64,000 nt of DNA from Albibacillus kandeliae (GCF_003116585.1 NZ_QEHM01000003.1:606916-670915); one strand, 5' to 3'. Numbered from the stretch's first letter, positions 1 through 12,313 are shown. Notes: generated by a model not told the origin, from the sequence alone. Made by a program: numbers and translations.

Positions 1-2
1 CC

Positions 3-548
3 AAGCCGCTCGCCCGCGCCCTGCTGGACCGGTTCGGAGACTTCAACCGCGTGCTTTCGGCGCCCCCGGAACAACTCGCCACGGTCCGTGGCGTCGGCGA
101 GGTCGTGATCACCGAACTCAAGCTGGTCGAGGCCGCCGCCCATCGCATGGCGCGCGCCCGGGTGCTGCAGCGTCACGTGATCTCGTCCTGGGATGCGGTC
201 CTCGACTATTGTCACACCACCATGTCCCACCGCGAGACCGAGCAATTCCGCGTGCTCTACCTCGATCGCAAGAACATCCTCGTCGCCGACGAGGAGCAGG
301 CGCGCGGCACGGTCGATCACGTCCCGGTCTATCCGCGCGAAGTGGTCAAACGGGCGCTCGAACTCAACGCCAGCGCGCTGATCCTCGTGCATAACCACCC
401 CTCGGGCGACCCCACGCCCTCGGACTCCGACATCGCCATGACCGAGCAGATCCGGGCGGCCTGCCAGTCCTTGGGAATCACCCTGCACGATCACCTGATC
501 ATCGGAAAATCGCGCGAGCTGAGCTTTCGCAGCGCCGGGTTGCTGTGA
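3..548 (+). CDS. radC: RadC family JAB-domain protein (5' end outside window)
   Basis: The frame is open from base 3, so the start lies before the window; 181 residues are present. Visible first is the end of a helix-hairpin-helix-like region with the Gly-rich stretch VRGVGEV. It is followed by the JAB/MPN metalloprotease-like domain with its metal-binding signature HNHPSGDPTPSDSD and an upstream Glu. RadC proteins were once linked to DNA repair, but that role is disputed and the biochemical activity is unknown. The C-terminus (HDHLIIG...SFRSAGLL) is typical of the family, so the gene is complete at its 3' end. It converges on the next gene across a 70-base gap that contains GC-rich inverted repeats. 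Confidence 0.93.
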   Translation, partial: KPLARALLDRFGDFNRVLSAPPEQLATVRGVGEVVITELKLVEAAAHRMARARVLQRHVISSWDAVLDYCHTTMSHRETEQFRVLYLDRKNILVADEEQARGTVDHVPVYPREVVKRALELNASALILVHNHPSGDPTPSDSDIAMTEQIRAACQSLGITLHDHLIIGKSRELSFRSAGLL

Positions 549-590
549 TCCCGGCCTTCTTTGGGTCGCAAGTATCCCGGGGGTGAATTG

Positions 591-620
591 GCCGAAGGCC
601 AAGAGGGGGCAGCGCCCCCT
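591..620 (-). terminator. Paired GC-rich hairpins between convergent genes
   Basis: Immediately after the stop codon of the leftward gene, the minus strand carries a strong inverted repeat (AGGGGGC-gct-GCCCCCT core, 604-619). A second one follows (TTGGCC-ttc-GGCCAA, about 591-602). There is no clear U-tract, so this is a probable rather than certain transcription end. Confidence 0.4.
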
Positions 621-2172
621 ATTCGACCCAGACTTCGACGCGCCGGTTTACCTTGCGGCCCCAGTCGCTGTTGTCGCAGGCCATCGGCAGGGCCTCGCCA
701 AAGGCTTCCACCCCGATCTCGACCTGCCCTGCCCCGGCCGCCTGCGCCGCCGACATCACGGCGTTGCGCACCGCCTCGGCGCGGGCCAGCGCGATGCGCT
801 GGTTCGCCGGTGCCAGGCCCTCTCCGTCGCTGAAACCGACAAAGACCAGCCGTCTGCCGTCAAACGCGCCCGACTCGATGGTTTCGGCAAGGAGCGCGAG
901 GTTGCTGCGCGACTGCGCGTCAGGCCGCGATGCGCCGGTCTCGAAGCGGAACGAGAGGGTCAGCCGGGTCATCGGACGCAGGAAGGCCGTCATCCGGTGC
1001 AGCTCGTCCAGCGGCACCTCGGGCCCGGCGGCGAGAATCGCGTTGGCGAACCGGTCGCCCTGCACGTCGAGGCCGATCCGTTCGGCCGCCTGATCGACGA
1101 ATCCGGCGCGGCGCACGACCACCTGCGCCGTCGGGCTGCGCAGGTAGGCGAGGAACTCGCGCCCGATCTTGGGCAGGCGGCGCGCGGGCAGGTACATGAA
1201 CATCGGCGAGGTGAGCGGATAATCCTCGGTCTTGATGGTCCAGGGCGACGCCGCGAGGCGAAAGCCGCAGTCCCCAGCGAGTGTCAGCGCCTGCGCGGTG
1301 CCGGTGCCGGAGTAGCTTGCGATGCCGATGCCGAAGGGGTCTTCAGCGACTTGGCGCACCAGCGTTCCGTCGGGCACGGCCCGCTGCGCCGTCTCGGCAA
1401 GGGTCCGGTCGGCCGGGCGCAACAGGTAGTCCTGTGCCGCCTGCGCAAGGCCGGACTCCTCGGACGGGAAGTAGAGGGTGATCGGCGCGTCGGGCCCGCC
1501 GAGGTCGGCCCAGTTGACGATCTCGCCGGCAAAGACCTGGGCCAGCTGCGGCATGGTGATCTCGCGCACCGGGTTGCCGGGAGCCACCACGGGCACGATG
1601 GCGTCGAGCGCCAGCACCCTGCCCCGCCCCGGCCCGGTGAGGTCGCCCATCCCCGCCTCGAGTGCGCGGGCGCGCTCTTCGGGCCGCACCTCGCGCAGGG
1701 CCAGTACGGCATCGGCCTCGTTCGCGAGGAGGTCGGCAAAGCCCTCGTCCGCGCTGGTCAGGCGAAAGGTCAGCCGGGCCAGCGTCCGGTCCTCGTCGCG
1801 GATCTCGTAGAGGAGGTGGCCGCTGTCCGGCTCGTGGCGTTCCGCGTTGTAGCCGTTACGTAGCGCAAAGCCTTCGACCAGCGCAGGCATCAGCCGACCG
1901 GCCATGTTGGCCGCACCGGAAAACACGATCTCGGCCACGAAATCAGTAAGGTTCGGGCAGCCCGGACCGGCACAGCGCACCCCGGTGCCATCCACCGTCA
2001 GTTCGCCGAACCGCGTGTCCACCCGGTAGAATTCGCCGTCAAAGCCCAGCAGCGACCCGGTAAGTTCCACCGTCCCGTCGAGCGAGGTCAGCGTGACATC
2101 CTGCGCAGCCGCGGCACCGGGCATGCCCAAAAGAAAAAGTGCGGCGCAGACCGCCGCACGTTGCCGGATCAT
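619..2172 (-). CDS. PstS-like substrate-binding protein with C-terminal OmpA domain
   Basis: The 517-residue protein has a signal peptide (residues 1-23, cleavage after AAAAQ). A periplasmic phosphate-binding-like region follows (about 80-350, with motifs such as LALDAIVPVVAPGNPV and EIVNWADLGG). The C-terminal OmpA/MotB-like peptidoglycan-binding domain covers about 395-517, with SFRFETGASRPD, VGFSDGEG, N.RIALARAEAVRNA and KVNRRVEVWV. PstS-type domains bind phosphate or related anions. The OmpA part would tether the protein to peptidoglycan instead of handing it to an ABC permease; none is adjacent. The ligand is unknown. The next upstream gene on this strand is the SecA-linked unknown, 23 bases away, so the two may be cotranscribed. 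Confidence 0.85.
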   Translation of the reverse strand: MIRQRAAVCAALFLLGMPGAAAAQDVTLTSLDGTVELTGSLLGFDGEFYRVDTRFGELTVDGTGVRCAGPGCPNLTDFVAEIVFSGAANMAGRLMPALVEGFALRNGYNAERHEPDSGHLLYEIRDEDRTLARLTFRLTSADEGFADLLANEADAVLALREVRPEERARALEAGMGDLTGPGRGRVLALDAIVPVVAPGNPVREITMPQLAQVFAGEIVNWADLGGPDAPITLYFPSEESGLAQAAQDYLLRPADRTLAETAQRAVPDGTLVRQVAEDPFGIGIASYSGTGTAQALTLAGDCGFRLAASPWTIKTEDYPLTSPMFMYLPARRLPKIGREFLAYLRSPTAQVVVRRAGFVDQAAERIGLDVQGDRFANAILAAGPEVPLDELHRMTAFLRPMTRLTLSFRFETGASRPDAQSRSNLALLAETIESGAFDGRRLVFVGFSDGEGLAPANQRIALARAEAVRNAVMSAAQAAGAGQVEIGVEAFGEALPMACDNSDWGRKVNRRVEVWVE

Positions 2173-2195
2173 GAGGAGCCTTCCGGTTGCGCGAA

Positions 2196-3212
2196 TTACC
2201 TGGCCGCAATCTTCAGGTTATCGACGAGATTGTTCAATACCAGAAAGCCGCCGACGTCCGAGCATTCGGGCATCGACAGGGTCAGGTCCTGTGTGACCGG
2301 GGCGGCGTCGCGGCGCAGTTCGATCGACTGGGCAGCGATGTCGCGCCCGCAGGTCGCCGCCGTCACCTCAGCCTCGACCGAAAGGTCCACGGTGCCCGCG
2401 CGGTGCGCATCGTTTAGCGGAAAGCTGTAGATCTCGACAAGGTTCGGCTGTTGCAGGCCGGAGTCTCCGAGGCGGGTGACATGGCCGAGCCCCTCGTCAC
2501 CGGATGTTTCGGTGGCACCCGACCAGACGTGCCCGGCTGAACCGTAGGCGGCACCGAACTCGCGGGCATGGAGCTGGAACCCGGTGTTCCCGGACCATTG
2601 CAGAACGATACGGTCGAAGTCGCCGAGGTCAGGCACCTCGGCGGTGGCCACGGCGCCGGCGCCCTGGCTCAGTTCCACGACGAAGACCGCCTTGCGGCTG
2701 AGCGCCGGAACGGTGACGTCGAGGTGCCCCGAGTCCGAAGTGGTTGCCGTGAACATCATGCCAGTGTGGTGGACCGTCAGGCGCTCGTTCGGATTGCAGG
2801 GTGCGTCGAGGCTCAGCGTGACGCTGGCCATCGGGGCCGGTGTCGCGCGCAGCAGCACGTCGCAGCCAAGCTGGGGCATCACCGGGTCCGCGGGTGCGGC
2901 GGGGGCGTCGAGGACGGGCGCCGACGTCTTGACCGGCACGTCTTCGCCCTGGGTCAGCGCATCGAAGACCTGGTCGGTCAGGCGGCCGATCTGCGGCGCG
3001 ACGTCCACCGAGGTGAGGGTGATCGAGGCGAGATCAAGCTGGGGTTCGGGCATCGCAGTGCCGGAGCTGTCGAGCATCACCTGGCTGACCGGGACCGGCG
3101 TGAGGCTGGCCTCCTTGTCGGGGGCCTGCTGCAGGTTCTGCATGACGTAGCCAATGCCGAGCGCCGCCACGATCGTGGCAGCCGTTGTGGCTACTCGCTT
3201 GATTTTGCTCAT
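2196..3212 (-). CDS. Membrane-anchored protein of unknown function beside secA
   Basis: I chose the ATG at 3212 (MSKIKRVATTAA) over an ATG 15 codons upstream because it begins a normal basic N-terminus. A GGAG-containing stretch also lies about 13 bases before it. The 338-residue protein has one N-terminal membrane segment or uncleaved signal (about 8-25), then a low-complexity Pro/Ala/Val linker and a predicted extracytoplasmic beta-rich region with several paired Cys residues. No catalytic motif is recognised. Orthologues next to secA are sometimes labelled translocase, which I take to be neighbourhood annotation. The adjacent secA reads the same way, 95 bases upstream. Confidence 0.7.
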   Translation of the reverse strand: MSKIKRVATTAATIVAALGIGYVMQNLQQAPDKEASLTPVPVSQVMLDSSGTAMPEPQLDLASITLTSVDVAPQIGRLTDQVFDALTQGEDVPVKTSAPVLDAPAAPADPVMPQLGCDVLLRATPAPMASVTLSLDAPCNPNERLTVHHTGMMFTATTSDSGHLDVTVPALSRKAVFVVELSQGAGAVATAEVPDLGDFDRIVLQWSGNTGFQLHAREFGAAYGSAGHVWSGATETSGDEGLGHVTRLGDSGLQQPNLVEIYSFPLNDAHRAGTVDLSVEAEVTAATCGRDIAAQSIELRRDAAPVTQDLTLSMPECSDVGGFLVLNNLVDNLKIAAR

Positions 3213-3307
3213 TGCGCGCTCCGACTCCCATTTGGCCGCGACATGGGTCGCAGCCAAACGCGGCCATCTTGTGACCGGGGAGTGGAGTCATTCTGGCGCG
3301 GTGGCGA

Positions 3308-6034
<2,727 letters not shown>

Positions 6035-6210
6035 GTACACTCCAGCCGATCTGACGTTTTCGTGGTTTACGCAGGCTTGCCCGCCCTTCGCACAACTCAT
6101 AGATACGGGGGGCAAAACAGGGCCTGCCAAGGCTACAAAGCGATGTAAGGGGCAGGCTATACAGTGTCAACGCCGCGCCCCCCTTGGGGCCAAGCGAATA
6201 GGATGATTCA

Positions 6211-7062
6211 ATGCGTAAAGGCCTCACCATTCTCACCAGCCTGGTCCTGAGCACCGGGTTGGCCCTGCCGACTGCCGTTCTGGCAGAGCCCAGCGCGGAA
6301 ACGGTGGTGGCGACGGTGAACGGAGAAAACATCACCGTCGGGAACATGATCGTGGCCTACGCGTCGCTTCCTCCGCAGTACAAGCAGATCCCGCCGGAGC
6401 AGCTGTACGACGCGATCCTCGACCAGCTGATCCAGCAGGTCGTGCTTGAGCAGACCCACGGCGACGACGTCCCGCTGCATGTTGCCCTGACGCTTGAAAA
6501 CCAGCGCCGTTCGATGCTTGCCGGTGAAGAAGTCGACGATATCGCCGAAACTGCGGTGTCCGAGGACGACATCAAGGCCGCCTACGACGAGAAGTATGCC
6601 GACGGCTTTGGCGGCGAGGAGTTCAACGCAGCCCACATCCTGGTGGAAACCAAGGAAGAGGCCGAGGCCCTCAAGGCCGAGCTGGACAAGGGCGCGGATT
6701 TCGCCGCGACCGCCAAGGAAAAGAGCACCGGCCCCTCGGGCCCCAATGGCGGCGATCTCGGCTGGTTCGGGCTGGGCGCGATGGTTCCCGAGTTCGAGCA
6801 GGCCGTTGTCGGGATGGAGCCCGGCCAGATCTCTGACCCGATCCAGACCCAGTTCGGCTGGCACCTGATCAAGCTGAACGACAAGCGCCGCGCCAAGGCG
6901 CCCGAGCTGGAAGAGGTTCACGAAGAGATCGCCAACGAACTGCGCCGCACCGCCGTTCAGGCCCGTATCGACGAACTGACCGCAGCCGCCAAGGTGGACC
7001 GTCCGGCAGTTGACGGGCTGGATCCTTCCGTGCTGACTAAGCTCGACCTTATCCAGGAATAA
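6211..7062 (+). CDS. Parvulin-type peptidylprolyl isomerase, exported
   Basis: The 283-residue protein begins with a Sec signal peptide (MRKGLTILTSLVLSTGLALP..., cleavage near VLA-EPS). It carries one parvulin rotamase domain at about 130-230, with AAHILVETKEEAE, GGDLGWFGLGAMVPEF and QFGWHLIKLNDKR. Such proteins (PpiC/PrsA/SurA-like) catalyse prolyl cis-trans isomerisation and chaperone newly exported proteins in the periplasm. Its position divergent from secA fits folding of exported proteins. It is followed six bases later by argJ, so readthrough is likely. It has one rotamase domain, unlike the two of SurA. Confidence 0.92.
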   Translation: MRKGLTILTSLVLSTGLALPTAVLAEPSAETVVATVNGENITVGNMIVAYASLPPQYKQIPPEQLYDAILDQLIQQVVLEQTHGDDVPLHVALTLENQRRSMLAGEEVDDIAETAVSEDDIKAAYDEKYADGFGGEEFNAAHILVETKEEAEALKAELDKGADFAATAKEKSTGPSGPNGGDLGWFGLGAMVPEFEQAVVGMEPGQISDPIQTQFGWHLIKLNDKRRAKAPELEEVHEEIANELRRTAVQARIDELTAAAKVDRPAVDGLDPSVLTKLDLIQE

Positions 7063-7068
7063 GAAAGC

Positions 7069-8295
7069 ATGGCAAAGATCACCGCCGTATCGCCGCTGGC
7101 CCCGGCCTCTTTCCCCGACCTTCCGGTGATTGCGGGCGTTCGCCTAGGAACCGCCGAGGCAGGGGTGCGTTACAAGGGCCGAACCGACGTGATGCTGGCG
7201 GTGCTCGATCCGGGCACGGCGGTTGCGGGTGTCTTCACCCGCTCTGCCACCCGGTCTGCCCCGGTACTGGACTGTCAGGCCAAGCTGGGCGGCGACAGCT
7301 CGACCGGTGCCGCGATCCTCGTGAACTCGGGGAATTCCAACGCCTTTACCGGGCAACGTGGCCAGATGTCCGTGAAGGACTTGACCGAAGCGGCCGCCAA
7401 GACGGTCGGTATTCCAGCGTCGCGGGTCTTTACCGCCTCGACCGGGGTGATTGGCGAACCGCTGCCGCATGAGAAGATCATCGCCAAGCTCGACGAACTG
7501 AACGGTGCCCTGACCGCCGAGGCGATCAAGGGTGCCGCCAAGGCGATCATGACGACCGACACCTTCCCCAAGGGCGCCGGGCGGCAGATCGAGATCGACG
7601 GCAAGACCGTCTCGATCTCGGGGATTGCCAAGGGTTCGGGCATGATCGCGCCCGACATGGCGACGATGCTGGTCTATATCTTTACCGATGCCGCCCATGA
7701 TCAGGCCGCGCTGCAGGCCCTTCTGGCGGCCGAGTGCGACCGGACGTTCAACTGCATCACGGTCGACAGCGACACATCGACCTCGGACAGCCTGATGCTC
7801 TGCGCGACCGGCGCATCGGGTGTGGACGCGACGGGCAACGCCGCGTTTGGCGAAGCGCTGCACGAGGTCATGCTGGACCTGGCCCATCAGGTGGTGAAGG
7901 ACGGCGAAGGCGCGACCAAGTTCGTCGAGATCCGGGTGACGGGCGCCGCCTCGGCCAAGGATGCCAAGGTTCACGGCATGGCCATCGCCAACTCGCCCCT
8001 GGTCAAGACCGCCATAGCCGGGGAAGACCCGAACTGGGGCCGCGTCGTCATGGCGATCGGCAAATCCGGGGCCGCCGCGGACCGCGATGCGCTGAGCATC
8101 TGGTTCGGCGATATCCTTGTGGCCGAGAAAGGCTGGGTCAGCCCCAGCTACGTCGAGGCCGACGCCGCGGCGCACATGAAGCAGCAGGAGCTGCTGATCC
8201 GGGTCGATTTGGGGCTGGGCGACGGTGCCGCGACTGTCTGGACCTGTGACCTGACCCACGGCTACATCGACATCAACGCGGACTACCGGTCGTGA
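7069..8295 (+). CDS. argJ: Bifunctional glutamate N-acetyltransferase/amino-acid acetyltransferase ArgJ
   Basis: ArgJ transfers the acetyl group from N-acetylornithine to glutamate and so recycles it in arginine synthesis; many versions also use acetyl-CoA. The 408-residue protein carries the self-cleavage and nucleophile site APDMATMLVY, with Thr at about residue 199. Autoprocessing before this Thr gives the alpha and beta chains. Other family features are KGAGRQ upstream and the C-terminal DLTHGYIDINADYRS. The gene is 6 bases after the isomerase and overlaps mutT by four bases (GTGA). argG, another arginine gene, is at 35.0 kb. Confidence 0.97.
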   Translation: MAKITAVSPLAPASFPDLPVIAGVRLGTAEAGVRYKGRTDVMLAVLDPGTAVAGVFTRSATRSAPVLDCQAKLGGDSSTGAAILVNSGNSNAFTGQRGQMSVKDLTEAAAKTVGIPASRVFTASTGVIGEPLPHEKIIAKLDELNGALTAEAIKGAAKAIMTTDTFPKGAGRQIEIDGKTVSISGIAKGSGMIAPDMATMLVYIFTDAAHDQAALQALLAAECDRTFNCITVDSDTSTSDSLMLCATGASGVDATGNAAFGEALHEVMLDLAHQVVKDGEGATKFVEIRVTGAASAKDAKVHGMAIANSPLVKTAIAGEDPNWGRVVMAIGKSGAAADRDALSIWFGDILVAEKGWVSPSYVEADAAAHMKQQELLIRVDLGLGDGAATVWTCDLTHGYIDINADYRS

Positions 8296-8690
8296 AGACC
8301 GTTCTGGTCTCGGCTGTTGCCCTGATCGACGTGGATGGCCGGGTGCTGCTCGCGCAGCGCCCGGAAGGCAAGTCGATGGCTGGCCTCTGGGAGTTTCCGG
8401 GTGGCAAGGTGGAACCGGGCGAAACGCCCGAAGCCGCGCTGATCCGGGAGCTTCAGGAAGAGCTGGGCATCGACACCTGGGCCTCCTGCCTTGCCCCCCT
8501 GACCTTTGCCAGCCACAGCTATGCGGATTTTCACCTGCTGATGCCGCTGTTCGCCTGCCGCAAGTGGGACGGCATCCCGTCTTCGCGCGAGAACCAGAAG
8601 CTCGCATGGGTGAAACCGGCGGATCTGCGCTCTTACCCGATGCCTGCTGCCGATGTTCCGCTGATTCCGATTCTCCGCGACTGGCTTTAA
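8292..8690 (+). CDS. mutT: (Deoxy)nucleoside triphosphate pyrophosphohydrolase MutT (Nudix)
   Basis: The 132-residue protein is a compact Nudix hydrolase. Its Nudix box begins at GGKVEPGE and ends RELQEELGI (about residues 37-60). The preceding GLWEFPGG is characteristic of MutT, which removes 8-oxo-dGTP from the nucleotide pool. The C-terminal W.KPADLRSYPMPAAD also fits MutT. It starts with GTG, overlapping the argJ stop (GTGA), which implies translational coupling. A short inverted repeat (CGAAC-gttaa-GTTCG) follows the stop. Confidence 0.93.
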   Translation: MKTVLVSAVALIDVDGRVLLAQRPEGKSMAGLWEFPGGKVEPGETPEAALIRELQEELGIDTWASCLAPLTFASHSYADFHLLMPLFACRKWDGIPSSRENQKLAWVKPADLRSYPMPAADVPLIPILRDWL

Positions 8691-8890
8691 CCGAACGTTA
8701 AGTTCGTTGATCTGTTCAGAGTGCGAATCTGGCGAGAATCGATCGACCAGATGCTGATTTTGTTGTCACACTTGCGACAGCTGCACAAAATTTCTGCCAA
8801 TGTTCCCAATGAATTTGCTCGATTTACTATTCGATTGACTTTATAAATCCTTCCTACGGTTACGTCCGGTTCTTCCGAGGAGGATGTGTA

Positions 8891-9025
8891 ATGCTTCGTA
8901 CGATCACGATTGGTACTTCGATTTCCATCCAGGGGTTGTTCGTTCAGGCATACCCGGATGGCAAGATCGCGGTACGCGACGGCAAGACGACCTATAAAGG
9001 TACCCCGGTCAAGTCCGCGGCCTGA
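8891..9025 (+). CDS. 44-residue small protein, unknown function
   Basis: A 44-codon frame begins MLRTITIGTSISIQG and ends TPVKSAA. It has a near-ideal Shine-Dalgarno (GAGGAGG about 7 bases before ATG) and is followed by a strong intrinsic terminator, so it looks like an independently transcribed gene. The composition (alternating hydrophobic and polar residues, YPDGKIAVRDGKTTYKG) suggests a small beta-strand protein with no signal or membrane segment. I recall similar short proteins in roseobacters but no function. The 200-base upstream region is AT-rich, with a TTGACT element at 8836, and could hold the promoter. Confidence 0.75.
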   Translation: MLRTITIGTSISIQGLFVQAYPDGKIAVRDGKTTYKGTPVKSAA

Positions 9026-9055
9026 CAGGTTTTTTTGCCCCCAGAGAATACGGGA

Positions 9056-9087
9056 AAGGCACGGTCCACCGACCGTGCCTTTTTTGT
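9056..9087 (+). terminator. Intrinsic terminator after the 44-residue gene
   Basis: Perfect stem AAGGCACGGTC-cacc-GACCGTGCCTT followed by a run of six T and TTGTT. It lies 31 bases after the stop codon. Confidence 0.9.
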
Positions 9088-9116
9088 TGTCCCCATGATT
9101 CAATCGCGCTGACGCA

Positions 9117-9150
9117 AGAAAAAAGTCCCGGACAAATGTCCGGGACTTTC
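9117..9150 (-). terminator. Intrinsic terminator of the nusA-infB operon
   Basis: Stem AAAGTCCCGGAC-attt-GTCCGGGACTTT on the minus strand, ending in six T. It lies 24 bases beyond the infB stop. Confidence 0.88.
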
Positions 9151-9173
9151 TCTGTTCTTGCCGTTCTGAACGA

Positions 9174-11660
9174 TCAGGCCAGCGTCCGCTTGACCTCTTC
9201 GCGCTCGAAGATCTCGATCACGTCGTTCGGGCGGATATCGTCGTAGTTCTCGAAGGCCATACCGCATTCCTGGCCCGACTGGACCTCGGCCACTTCGTCT
9301 TTGAAGCGCTTGAGCGTCTTCAGGGTACCTTCGTGGATCACCACGTCGTCGCGCAGCAGGCGAACCCCAGCCGAACGGCGGGCGACGCCCTCGGTGACCA
9401 GACAGCCGGCAACCTTGCCGACGCCGGAAACCTTGAAGACTTCCTTGATCTGCGCGTAGCCGATGAAGTGCTCGCGGATTTCGTTCGAGAGCAGGCCGGA
9501 TGCGGCCGCTTTAACGTCATCCACGAGGTCGTAGATCACCGAGTAGTACCGGATCTCCACGCCCTTCTGGTTGGCGGTGTTACGGGCCGAGGCATTGGCA
9601 CGAACGTTGAAGCCCATGATCGGCGCGCGGGACGCTTCGGCGAGACCAACGTCGGTCTCGGTGATGGCGCCCACACCCGAGTGCAGCACGCGCACGCGGA
9701 CTTCGTCGTTGCCGATCTTCTCCATCGCCTGAACGATGGCCTCGGCAGAACCCTGCACGTCGGCCTTCACGAGGATCGGCAGCTCGGTGACGTTCTCGTT
9801 CGCCTTGGCGTTGGCCATCAGCTGTTCGAGGGTCGTGGCCGCACCGGCAGCCGCGCGCTTGTCCTTGGCCGCCTTCTCGCGGTACTCGGCGATCTCGCGG
9901 GCCTGCGCCTCGGTGTCGACCACGTTCAGAACGTCGCCGGCCTCGGGCGTACCGTTGAGACCCAGAACCTCGACCGGAACCGAGGGGCCAGCTTCCTTGA
10001 CCCGCTCGCCCTTGTCGTTCTCCATCGCGCGAACCTTGCCCCACTGCTCGCCGACGACAAAGATGTCGCCCTGCTTGAGGGTGCCGTTCTGCACGAGGAC
10101 GGTTGCCACCGGACCACGGCCCACGTCGAGCTGCGCTTCGATGACGGCGCCCTGTGCCGCGCGCTTCGGGTTGGCCTTGAGCTCGAGGATTTCCGCTTGC
10201 AGCGCAATGGCTTCCAGCAGGTCATCGAGACCCTGACCAGTCGTCGCCGACACTTCAACGTCCTGCACTTCACCGGACATCTGTTCCACGACAACTTCGT
10301 GTTGCAGCAGGTCGGTGCGCACCTTGGTCGGGTTCGCTTGCGGCTTGTCGATCTTGTTGATCGCCACGATCATCGGCACCTTGGCGGCCTTGGCGTGGTT
10401 GATCGCTTCGACGGTCTGCGGCATCACCGCGTCATCCGCGGCAACGACGAGCACAACAATGTCCGTCACCTGTGCACCACGCGAGCGCATCGAGGTAAAG
10501 GCGGCGTGGCCCGGGGTGTCGAGGAAGGTCAGCAGCTGACCGTCGTCGGTTTTCACCTGATAGGCGCCGATGTGCTGCGTGATCCCGCCGGCTTCACCCG
10601 CCACGACCTTGGCGTTGCGGATGGCATCCAGCAGCGAGGTCTTGCCGTGGTCGACGTGGCCCATGATGGTGACCACCGGAGCGCGCGGCTCCAGGTCTTC
10701 GGCCTTGTCGTCGGCAGTCTGGATCACGTCTTCGACGTCGGCATCCGACACGCGGACGATCTTGTGGCCGAATTCCTCGACGATCAGTTCCGCGGTATCG
10801 GCGTCGATGGTCTGGTTCTGGGTGACCATCATGCCGTTCTGCATCAGTGCCTTGACCACGTCAGCGACGCGCTCGGCCATGCGGTTGGCCAGTTCCGAAA
10901 CGACGATCGCCTCGGGAACCTGAACGTCACGCACGATCTTTTCACGCTCGGCCACGCCCATCGCCTTCTGGCGGGCGCGTTCCTGCTTGCGCTTCATCGC
11001 GGCCATCGACCGCTGACGCCCGCCTTCACCGCCCGAAAGCGCCTGGTTCAGGGTCAGCTTGCCGGCGCGACGGTTGTCGTCGCGGCCCTTGCCACGGCGC
11101 TGCTCGCGCTCGCCGTCATCGTTGCGACGCGACGGCAACGGTGCGGCGGGCTGCTTGGGCGCGCGCGCGGCATCGGTTTTCTTTTCTTCGGGCGCCGGGG
11201 CAGGCTCGGCAGCGGCACGGCGCGCGGCTTCTTCCGCCTCACGCTTCTGGCGCTCCTCTTCCTGCGCCTTGGCTTTCAGCGCCTCTTCCAGCTCGCGCTC
11301 TTCGCGTTCCTTGGCCTCTGCCTCGGCGCGACGACGCTCGCGTTCTTCCTCGCGGGCCTTTTCCTCGGCCGCACGGCGCGCATCTTCCTCGGCCTCGCGG
11401 GCCTTGGCGGCAGCGAGTGCTTTCATCCGGCGTTCCATCTCGGCATCGGAAATGCCTGCGGGCCGCTTGGAGGGATCACCCAGCGGTGCGCCACCGGCGC
11501 CGCCAGCTTTTGACGCGCCCGGCTTGGGAACCACAACGCGTTTGCGCTTGGTTTCCACAACGACATTCTTGGTCCGCCCGTGGCTGAAACTCTGTTTCAC
11601 GTTCCCAGGCCGGGAGCCGCCACGCAAACCCAATGTCTTCTTGCCGTCAGTATCGCTCAT
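9174..11660 (-). CDS. infB: Translation initiation factor IF-2
   Basis: IF-2 is the GTPase that brings initiator tRNA to the 30S subunit and promotes subunit joining. The 828-residue protein has a short IF2 N-terminal motif, then a long Lys/Arg/Glu/Ala-rich coiled-coil segment (about 75-200). An IF2_N domain follows ([20 protein letters not shown]...). The GTPase domain has [10 protein letters not shown] (G1), DTPGHAAF (G3) and NKID (G4), then beta-barrel domains and the C-terminal fMet-binding domain ending [17 protein letters not shown]. It is last in rimP-nusA-ylxR-infB, and its ATG shares one base with the ylxR stop (TAATG). Confidence 0.98.
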   Translation of the reverse strand: MSDTDGKKTLGLRGGSRPGNVKQSFSHGRTKNVVVETKRKRVVVPKPGASKAGGAGGAPLGDPSKRPAGISDAEMERRMKALAAAKAREAEEDARRAAEEKAREEERERRRAEAEAKEREERELEEALKAKAQEEERQKREAEEAARRAAAEPAPAPEEKKTDAARAPKQPAAPLPSRRNDDGEREQRRGKGRDDNRRAGKLTLNQALSGGEGGRQRSMAAMKRKQERARQKAMGVAEREKIVRDVQVPEAIVVSELANRMAERVADVVKALMQNGMMVTQNQTIDADTAELIVEEFGHKIVRVSDADVEDVIQTADDKAEDLEPRAPVVTIMGHVDHGKTSLLDAIRNAKVVAGEAGGITQHIGAYQVKTDDGQLLTFLDTPGHAAFTSMRSRGAQVTDIVVLVVAADDAVMPQTVEAINHAKAAKVPMIVAINKIDKPQANPTKVRTDLLQHEVVVEQMSGEVQDVEVSATTGQGLDDLLEAIALQAEILELKANPKRAAQGAVIEAQLDVGRGPVATVLVQNGTLKQGDIFVVGEQWGKVRAMENDKGERVKEAGPSVPVEVLGLNGTPEAGDVLNVVDTEAQAREIAEYREKAAKDKRAAAGAATTLEQLMANAKANENVTELPILVKADVQGSAEAIVQAMEKIGNDEVRVRVLHSGVGAITETDVGLAEASRAPIMGFNVRANASARNTANQKGVEIRYYSVIYDLVDDVKAAASGLLSNEIREHFIGYAQIKEVFKVSGVGKVAGCLVTEGVARRSAGVRLLRDDVVIHEGTLKTLKRFKDEVAEVQSGQECGMAFENYDDIRPNDVIEIFEREEVKRTLA

Positions 11661-12289
11661 TAAGCTCTTTTTCCTTCCGAACGGCCCTTGCCGCTCTCAG
11701 TTTCGCGCAATCCGCGCAGCCGCTGCGCTTCCTCTACAACACGATGGCTGAGTCCACCAGAGGCGAGCGCTGCATGTATCACAGTTTGCCGCCCGAAGGC
11801 CATGCCCAACTCATCGGCCGTCAGCCAGCCGATGTAGCGGCCGAAATGCGGCGTACTCAGTTTCGACTTTCCCCGACCCGAACCATCGGCGGCCTGGATC
11901 AGGATCTCGGCGTCCTCGCGGTCCAGCCAGTCCTTGACCTTCTCGTATCCGGCGACCGCATCGCCCGACTTGCGGGCGAGGCTGATCAGGTCGATGACCC
12001 GTCGCGCCAGTTGCTGCTCGACCTCGGCGACGAGACCGTCGGGCACGCTGACCGGCTGTTTCAGGCCGCGGGCGAAGAGCTTCTTCGCCACGGCTTTTTC
12101 CAGCGCGGCCCGGTCGGCCGCAACATAGACCCCTCGACCCAGCAACTTGCCGAGGATGTCGGGGACAACCTGTCCGTCCGGACCGACGACAAAGCGGATC
12201 AGCCCGTTCTTGGGCTGAACCTCGCCTGTCGCAATGCACTTGCGCTCCGGATCGCCGTCACGATCGGGTTTTGCACCACCGCGGCTCAT
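11660..12289 (-). CDS. YlxR-type RNA-binding protein with C-terminal L7Ae-like domain
   Basis: The 209-residue protein starts with a YlxR/DUF448 domain. It has [29 protein letters not shown] and [17 protein letters not shown], a fold thought to bind RNA. From about residue 95 the segment [22 protein letters not shown] resembles the L7Ae/L30e-like protein that is a separate gene (YlxQ) in Bacillus nusA operons. Fused forms are usual in alphaproteobacteria. The molecular role is not settled. The gene sits between nusA (24 bases upstream) and infB (1-base overlap), the conserved place for this family. Confidence 0.9.
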   Translation of the reverse strand: MSRGGAKPDRDGDPERKCIATGEVQPKNGLIRFVVGPDGQVVPDILGKLLGRGVYVAADRAALEKAVAKKLFARGLKQPVSVPDGLVAEVEQQLARRVIDLISLARKSGDAVAGYEKVKDWLDREDAEILIQAADGSGRGKSKLSTPHFGRYIGWLTADELGMAFGRQTVIHAALASGGLSHRVVEEAQRLRGLRETESGKGRSEGKRA

Positions 12290-12313
12290 GTGTCACGCTC
12301 CAGGGCACGGGCC

